A stretch of DNA of 64,000 nt from positions 1 to 64,000 of the forward strand of contig UBXM01000045.1 in NCBI GenBank assembly GCA_900469445.1, in the 5' to 3' direction. This stretch comes from Hyphomicrobiales bacterium. GTDB taxonomy: Bacteria; Pseudomonadota; Alphaproteobacteria; Rhizobiales; Rhizobiaceae. Under the pieces are notes generated by a model. It had not been told where the DNA came from. It worked only from the letters and a program-made list of their open reading frames with translations, and made no database searches. Positions 60,833-64,000 of this stretch are shown here, piece by piece. A program made the translations under genes and the position numbers. Position 1 is the first letter of the stretch; the number at the start of each line of letters is the position of its first letter.

Positions 60833-61453
60833 ATGTCTGGAAGTGAGTTAACAACCGGTGACTTCACCGAAGAATCTGAACCCTTTGCGCTTTTCGCCCG
60901 TTGGTTGAAGGATGCCGAAGGCTCTGAGCCTAACGATCCAAACGCCGTTGCGGTTGCAACGGTCGACGAGCATGGTCTGCCTAATGTGCGGATGGTGCTG
61001 TTGAAAGGCTTCGATGAGCAGGGTTTTGTGTTCTACACAAATTTCGAAAGCCAGAAGGGCCAGGAAATCCTCGGCCAGAAGAAGGCGGCCATGTGTTTTC
61101 ACTGGAAATCGCTGCGCCGTCAGGTCCGCATCCGCGGCCCGGTCGAGGTTGTCAGTGATGCAGAGGCCGACGCCTATTACGCCTCGCGTCCGCGCGGCAG
61201 CCGCATCGGCGCCTGGGCTTCGAAGCAGTCGCGACCGCTCGAGGGACGTTTTGCGCTGGAAAAATCCGTCGCCGAATATACCGCGCGTTACGCGATCGGC
61301 GAAATTCCGCGGCCTTCCTACTGGTCCGGCTTCCGCATCCGCCCGACATCGATCGAATTCTGGCACGACCGTCAGTTCCGTCTGCATGACCGCGTCGAGT
61401 TTCGCCGCGAAGACCCGGCAGGACACTGGAACAAGGTGCGCATGTATCCCTGA
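60833..61453 (+). CDS. pdxH: Pyridoxamine 5'-phosphate oxidase
   Basis: This 206-residue FMN enzyme oxidises PNP and PMP to pyridoxal phosphate, the last step of vitamin B6 synthesis and salvage. The N-terminal FMN-binding block is PNVRMVLLKGFDEQGFVFYTNF, and the C-terminal block runs from RPSYWSGFRIRPTSIEFW to the conserved RMYP end. It is complete and stands alone on the plus strand, converging with the polysaccharide deacetylase gene. Confidence 0.96.
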   Translation: MSGSELTTGDFTEESEPFALFARWLKDAEGSEPNDPNAVAVATVDEHGLPNVRMVLLKGFDEQGFVFYTNFESQKGQEILGQKKAAMCFHWKSLRRQVRIRGPVEVVSDAEADAYYASRPRGSRIGAWASKQSRPLEGRFALEKSVAEYTARYAIGEIPRPSYWSGFRIRPTSIEFWHDRQFRLHDRVEFRREDPAGHWNKVRMYP

Positions 61454-61514
61454 GCGGCAACTCCGGCAAAAGCGCAATCCGGTTATGCGTTCGGCATTGC
61501 GTTAAACCAATGCG

Positions 61515-62567
61515 TTACTTTCTCAGCGCGAAGGGAATGCCGGAGGCGAGCGCTTTGACGTAACGTGTCTTCTGGTAATAGCCGTTGAGCGAAACGCGGG
61601 GCAGGGCGGTCAGCCGGGATAAGTCGGCTTTGGTCAGCATCCCAGGTTGTGTCGTCAGCCCGATCACAAAACCGAGATCGCCGGCCATCTGGAACTCGCG
61701 CGGCCCCACCGCGTCGCGGCTTCCATAGGGATAGGCAATCGCTAATGGCCGCTGGCCGGTAAGATCGGCCAGCCAGTCCGCCGATTCGCGCATCTCGCCT
61801 GCGGCTTCTTCGGCGGGAAGCCGGCAGAGCTTGCGATGCGTCACGGTATGCGCGCCGAGCGAAACCAGCGGATGGGCGGCAAACGCCTTGAGCTCCGCAG
61901 GCCCCATGACGAGTTCGCGCGTGATGGCGAGCGGATCGATGCCGTATCTTTCCGCCAGGTCGCAGAGCCGCCCGACGGCATCCGTTTCCTCGCGAGACCA
62001 GACATGGCCGGCGAAGCGGAAGAACGTATCGAGCTGTTGCACCGGCGTCCTGACGTCCAGCGTTTCAGGGCCGTCACCGAAATCGAAGTCGAGGCGGTCG
62101 TTTTCACGCAGCAGCCGGCCCAGGACCTCCCACCAGAGCGGTTGACGATGTTCGGCCAGCCCCTGAGCGATGAAGACGGTGAAAGGCACGCCATGTCGGG
62201 CGAAAACAGGCAGCGCGTGCTCCGCGTTGTTGCGGTATCCATCATCGAGAGTGAAGGCCGCGAATGGCTTTGCCGATGGTGATTGCAGCCGTGCCGGTAC
62301 ATCCGACAGCGCGATGAAATCGTAGCCAAAAGCTTTCAGCTGAGTGATGGCGAGATCGAGAAATTCCGGCGTGATTTCGAGATGCCGATTGGGACCGGCG
62401 ACCGGTGGTGTTTCGGGCCTGACGTGATGCAGCGTGAAGATGACGCCTGAACCGCGCGCAGCGGACATCAGACCGGCTCCCGCCGCCAGCGCCGAAGCCT
62501 CCAGCCCGGCGCCGATCAGCCAGCGCTTGCCGTTGCGACGCCAGATCGCTTTTGCCTTGTCCTTCAT
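61515..62567 (-). CDS. Polysaccharide deacetylase (NodB-like, CE4)
   Basis: This 350-residue hydrolase has the NodB homology domain with the metal-binding aspartates in AAFTLDDGYRNN and the two histidines in LGAHTVTHRKL, plus the catalytic-arginine region and the DLTGQRPLAIAYPYG block. A hydrophobic segment near the start (about residues 16-40) could anchor it to the membrane. It would remove N-acetyl groups from a chitin-like, peptidoglycan or exopolysaccharide chain. It lies about 80 bases downstream of the TSUP gene on the same strand. Confidence 0.9.
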   Translation of the reverse strand: MKDKAKAIWRRNGKRWLIGAGLEASALAAGAGLMSAARGSGVIFTLHHVRPETPPVAGPNRHLEITPEFLDLAITQLKAFGYDFIALSDVPARLQSPSAKPFAAFTLDDGYRNNAEHALPVFARHGVPFTVFIAQGLAEHRQPLWWEVLGRLLRENDRLDFDFGDGPETLDVRTPVQQLDTFFRFAGHVWSREETDAVGRLCDLAERYGIDPLAITRELVMGPAELKAFAAHPLVSLGAHTVTHRKLCRLPAEEAAGEMRESADWLADLTGQRPLAIAYPYGSRDAVGPREFQMAGDLGFVIGLTTQPGMLTKADLSRLTALPRVSLNGYYQKTRYVKALASGIPFALRK

Positions 62568-62645
62568 CGTGTCGCGAATAGTCCTTGCCCCCGGATGCCG
62601 AAGGCTAGTCTCTGACCGGTTAAGTCTTGCTGAATGGCAAGGTGC

Positions 62646-63437
62646 TCAGGGACGCAGGCCATCGAGCAGCGGTAATCCGATGATGGCAGCCGCACCGATC
62701 AGCACGAAACAGATGCGCCGGAACGTGCTTTCGCTGGCAATCCCGAACATCCGCGAACCGAAGGAAAGCCCGATGCCGTAACCCGGCCCGGCAATCAGCG
62801 CGATCAGCAGGACTTCGAGCATCAGGATGCCGCCGATAATATAGGAGGTCGCCGAAAGCACGCTTGCCAGCGCGAAATAGAGGATGAGATTGGCGCGCAC
62901 GACATTGCGCTCGATCGCCCCGCCCAGCCAATAGGCGACGACCGGCGGGCCGGACATCTGTGCTGCCCCGCCGAAAAGCCCGGCAATCGCGCCGACGCCA
63001 ACCGTCAGCCAGGTTTTCGGCCGGCCGTGGTAACGCCAGCCCGAGATCAGGAAGATCAGAAGGCAGAGCACGACGAGAGAGATGATCCAGCGAAGCGTCA
63101 CGGAGGGCAGCAGCGAAAGCGCCGCCGCACCCGCCGGCACGCCGACCACGGCGCCGGCAAGCATGGTGAAGACATCACGCCGGTTCGCCCGCCGCCATCC
63201 TTCCGGCAACATGCCGAGCGTCATGATCCCGTCGATCACCAGAAGCAGCCCCGAAGCGATCTGCGGGCTCGTCACCGCCCCGGCAAGCGGCACGAAGATC
63301 AACGCCCCGCCAAACCCCGAAAAACCGCGGGCAAGACCCGCGATCATGGCGGCGAAAAACACGAAGGCAAGTTCACCGACGGAATGACCGGGAAGCCATG
63401 TTGCCAGGAAGGCAGAAAGCGGATCGGGGGATGTCAT
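62646..63437 (-). CDS. TSUP (TauE/SafE) family transporter
   Basis: This 263-residue membrane protein has about eight helices and the two family repeats, each beginning with a Gly/Pro-rich loop (ARGFSGFGGALIFVPLAGAV and IAGLFGGAAQMSGPPVVAYWLGG). Family members export sulfite, sulfoacetate or other organosulfur anions; here the substrate is unknown. It is on the same strand as the polysaccharide deacetylase gene, 78 bases upstream of it. Confidence 0.88.
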   Translation of the reverse strand: MTSPDPLSAFLATWLPGHSVGELAFVFFAAMIAGLARGFSGFGGALIFVPLAGAVTSPQIASGLLLVIDGIMTLGMLPEGWRRANRRDVFTMLAGAVVGVPAGAAALSLLPSVTLRWIISLVVLCLLIFLISGWRYHGRPKTWLTVGVGAIAGLFGGAAQMSGPPVVAYWLGGAIERNVVRANLILYFALASVLSATSYIIGGILMLEVLLIALIAGPGYGIGLSFGSRMFGIASESTFRRICFVLIGAAAIIGLPLLDGLRP

Positions 63438-63500
63438 GATGCGGGTGTCTGCGGAATGAGGTGAAGCGCTACCGCAAGTGCCGAGGTTTAGTAGTGTGTG

Positions 63501-63929
63501 TCAAGGATTAGGCGGGAACCGTTCGCCCAGATCTTCGAATAGCCTCAGCAGATATCCATCCGGATCCGCCACAACGAATTGGCGGTTGCCGACTTCACGA
63601 TTGTCACGTCGATACCATTTTTCTTCCAGAGGTAGGTACGGATCGATCCCACCCTCGGCTAGGCGCCCGAGGATGGCATGTACATCAGGCACACGTATCT
63701 GCACGTTGACGCCACGGCCGAACGGTCTTTCGAGTGGCGTTTCATCAAGCGCGAAATCGCGTCCCACCCCGATCTGATCGATCATGAGCTGTGCTTGGCC
63801 AAGTTCGAGATAACAGAAGCCTTCTTCCGGCCTCTCGTAGAGCACGCTGAAGCCGATCAGATCACAGTAAAACCGGCGGCTTTGTAGCCAATCCGAAACA
63901 GAAAACTCTGGAACGAGCGCATTTTCCAT
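63501..63929 (-). CDS. VOC superfamily protein (glyoxalase/bleomycin-resistance-like)
   Basis: This 142-residue protein has the vicinal oxygen chelate layout in two beta-alpha-beta-beta-beta units (WLQSRRFYCDLIGFSVLYER and VNVQIRVPDVHAILGRLAEG), with conserved ADPDGYLLRLFEDLG near the end. It starts at ATG 63929, giving MENALVPEFSVSDW; an earlier in-frame start is less likely. Some members bind bleomycin, others are dioxygenases or isomerases. No partner gene is visible before the window ends. Confidence 0.86.
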   Translation of the reverse strand: MENALVPEFSVSDWLQSRRFYCDLIGFSVLYERPEEGFCYLELGQAQLMIDQIGVGRDFALDETPLERPFGRGVNVQIRVPDVHAILGRLAEGGIDPYLPLEEKWYRRDNREVGNRQFVVADPDGYLLRLFEDLGERFPPNP

Positions 63930-64000
63930 GGGTCGCGAAGCCAAGATCAAGCGATAAAACTTCGTATCCACCGCCATCCGCGGAAAACTCTCGGGCAGGT

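Noticed and set aside
1..64000. A prophage, integrative element or secretion-system cluster
   Set aside because: I found no integrase, transposase, capsid, tail or conjugation genes, and no tRNA gene that could serve as an attachment site.

Overview
The window is one continuous stretch of a Rhizobiaceae chromosome (Rhizobium/Agrobacterium/Neorhizobium type). The evidence is high GC content, long shadow ORFs, alphaproteobacterial family markers (DUF6101, BA14K, DUF1344, HPE1-like and RibBX-type proteins), an EcfG-type promoter, and gene groupings such as HDAC-like/xseB/dxs/tlyA that are usual in rhizobia. I see no phage, no insertion sequence, no CRISPR array and no tRNA or rRNA gene. Most of the content is core metabolism, with small accessory insertions between housekeeping genes.

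Layout. 1-3.5 kb: the 3' part of glyS, a parDE toxin-antitoxin pair and a DUF523 gene. 3.5-7.6 kb (minus strand): a Cache chemoreceptor, an HPE1-like exported protein and purD. 7.7-13 kb: a small unknown gene, tex, cfa, a palindromic intergenic repeat and ubiA. 13-17.4 kb (minus strand): DUF6101, then an operon of Sua5-type threonylcarbamoyl-AMP synthase, FAD-linked oxidase and short ModE-like regulator, then an unknown gene. 17.6-19.2 kb: a cobalamin riboswitch in front of a Rieske oxygenase. 19.2-21.9 kb: a divergent NmrA/HxlR pair and two tandem BA14K-family genes, the first behind a consensus EcfG stress promoter. 22-29.7 kb: a CorA-like transporter, acyl-CoA dehydrogenase, a second copy of the repeat, enoyl-CoA hydratase, an animal-type heme peroxidase, and two RNA methyltransferase genes. 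30-36 kb: cytochrome b561, a frameshifted YceI gene, dxs, pirin, mntA with a frameshifted hepT, xseB and an HDAC-like gene. 36-40 kb: a thioesterase, the biotin transporter bioMNY, a YcaQ-like gene and a coiled-coil protein. 40-49 kb: a complete GlgE-pathway operon (glgE, treS-maltokinase fusion, glgB). 49-53 kb: a Gfo/Idh/MocA oxidoreductase, brnTA, ribB (RibBX type) and aroC. 53.5-64 kb: a GGDEF/EAL protein, DUF1344, histidine phosphatase, fabI, a DnaJ-like gene, a lipoprotein, pdxH, a polysaccharide deacetylase, a TSUP transporter and a VOC protein.

How the genes work together. The clearest pathway unit is glgE-treS/mak-glgB: trehalose to maltose, to maltose-1-phosphate, to alpha-glucan, to branched glucan. 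bioMNY is a complete ECF biotin importer. The most unusual regulatory arrangement is the cobalamin riboswitch directly upstream of a GbcA-like Rieske oxygenase, which suggests a B12-independent demethylation route switched on when B12 is scarce. Two genes (yceI-like and hepT) carry single frame shifts. Several intergenic signals merit testing: hairpins enclosing the translation starts of two genes, an orphan terminator that may end a small RNA, and two copies of a family of palindromic repeats.
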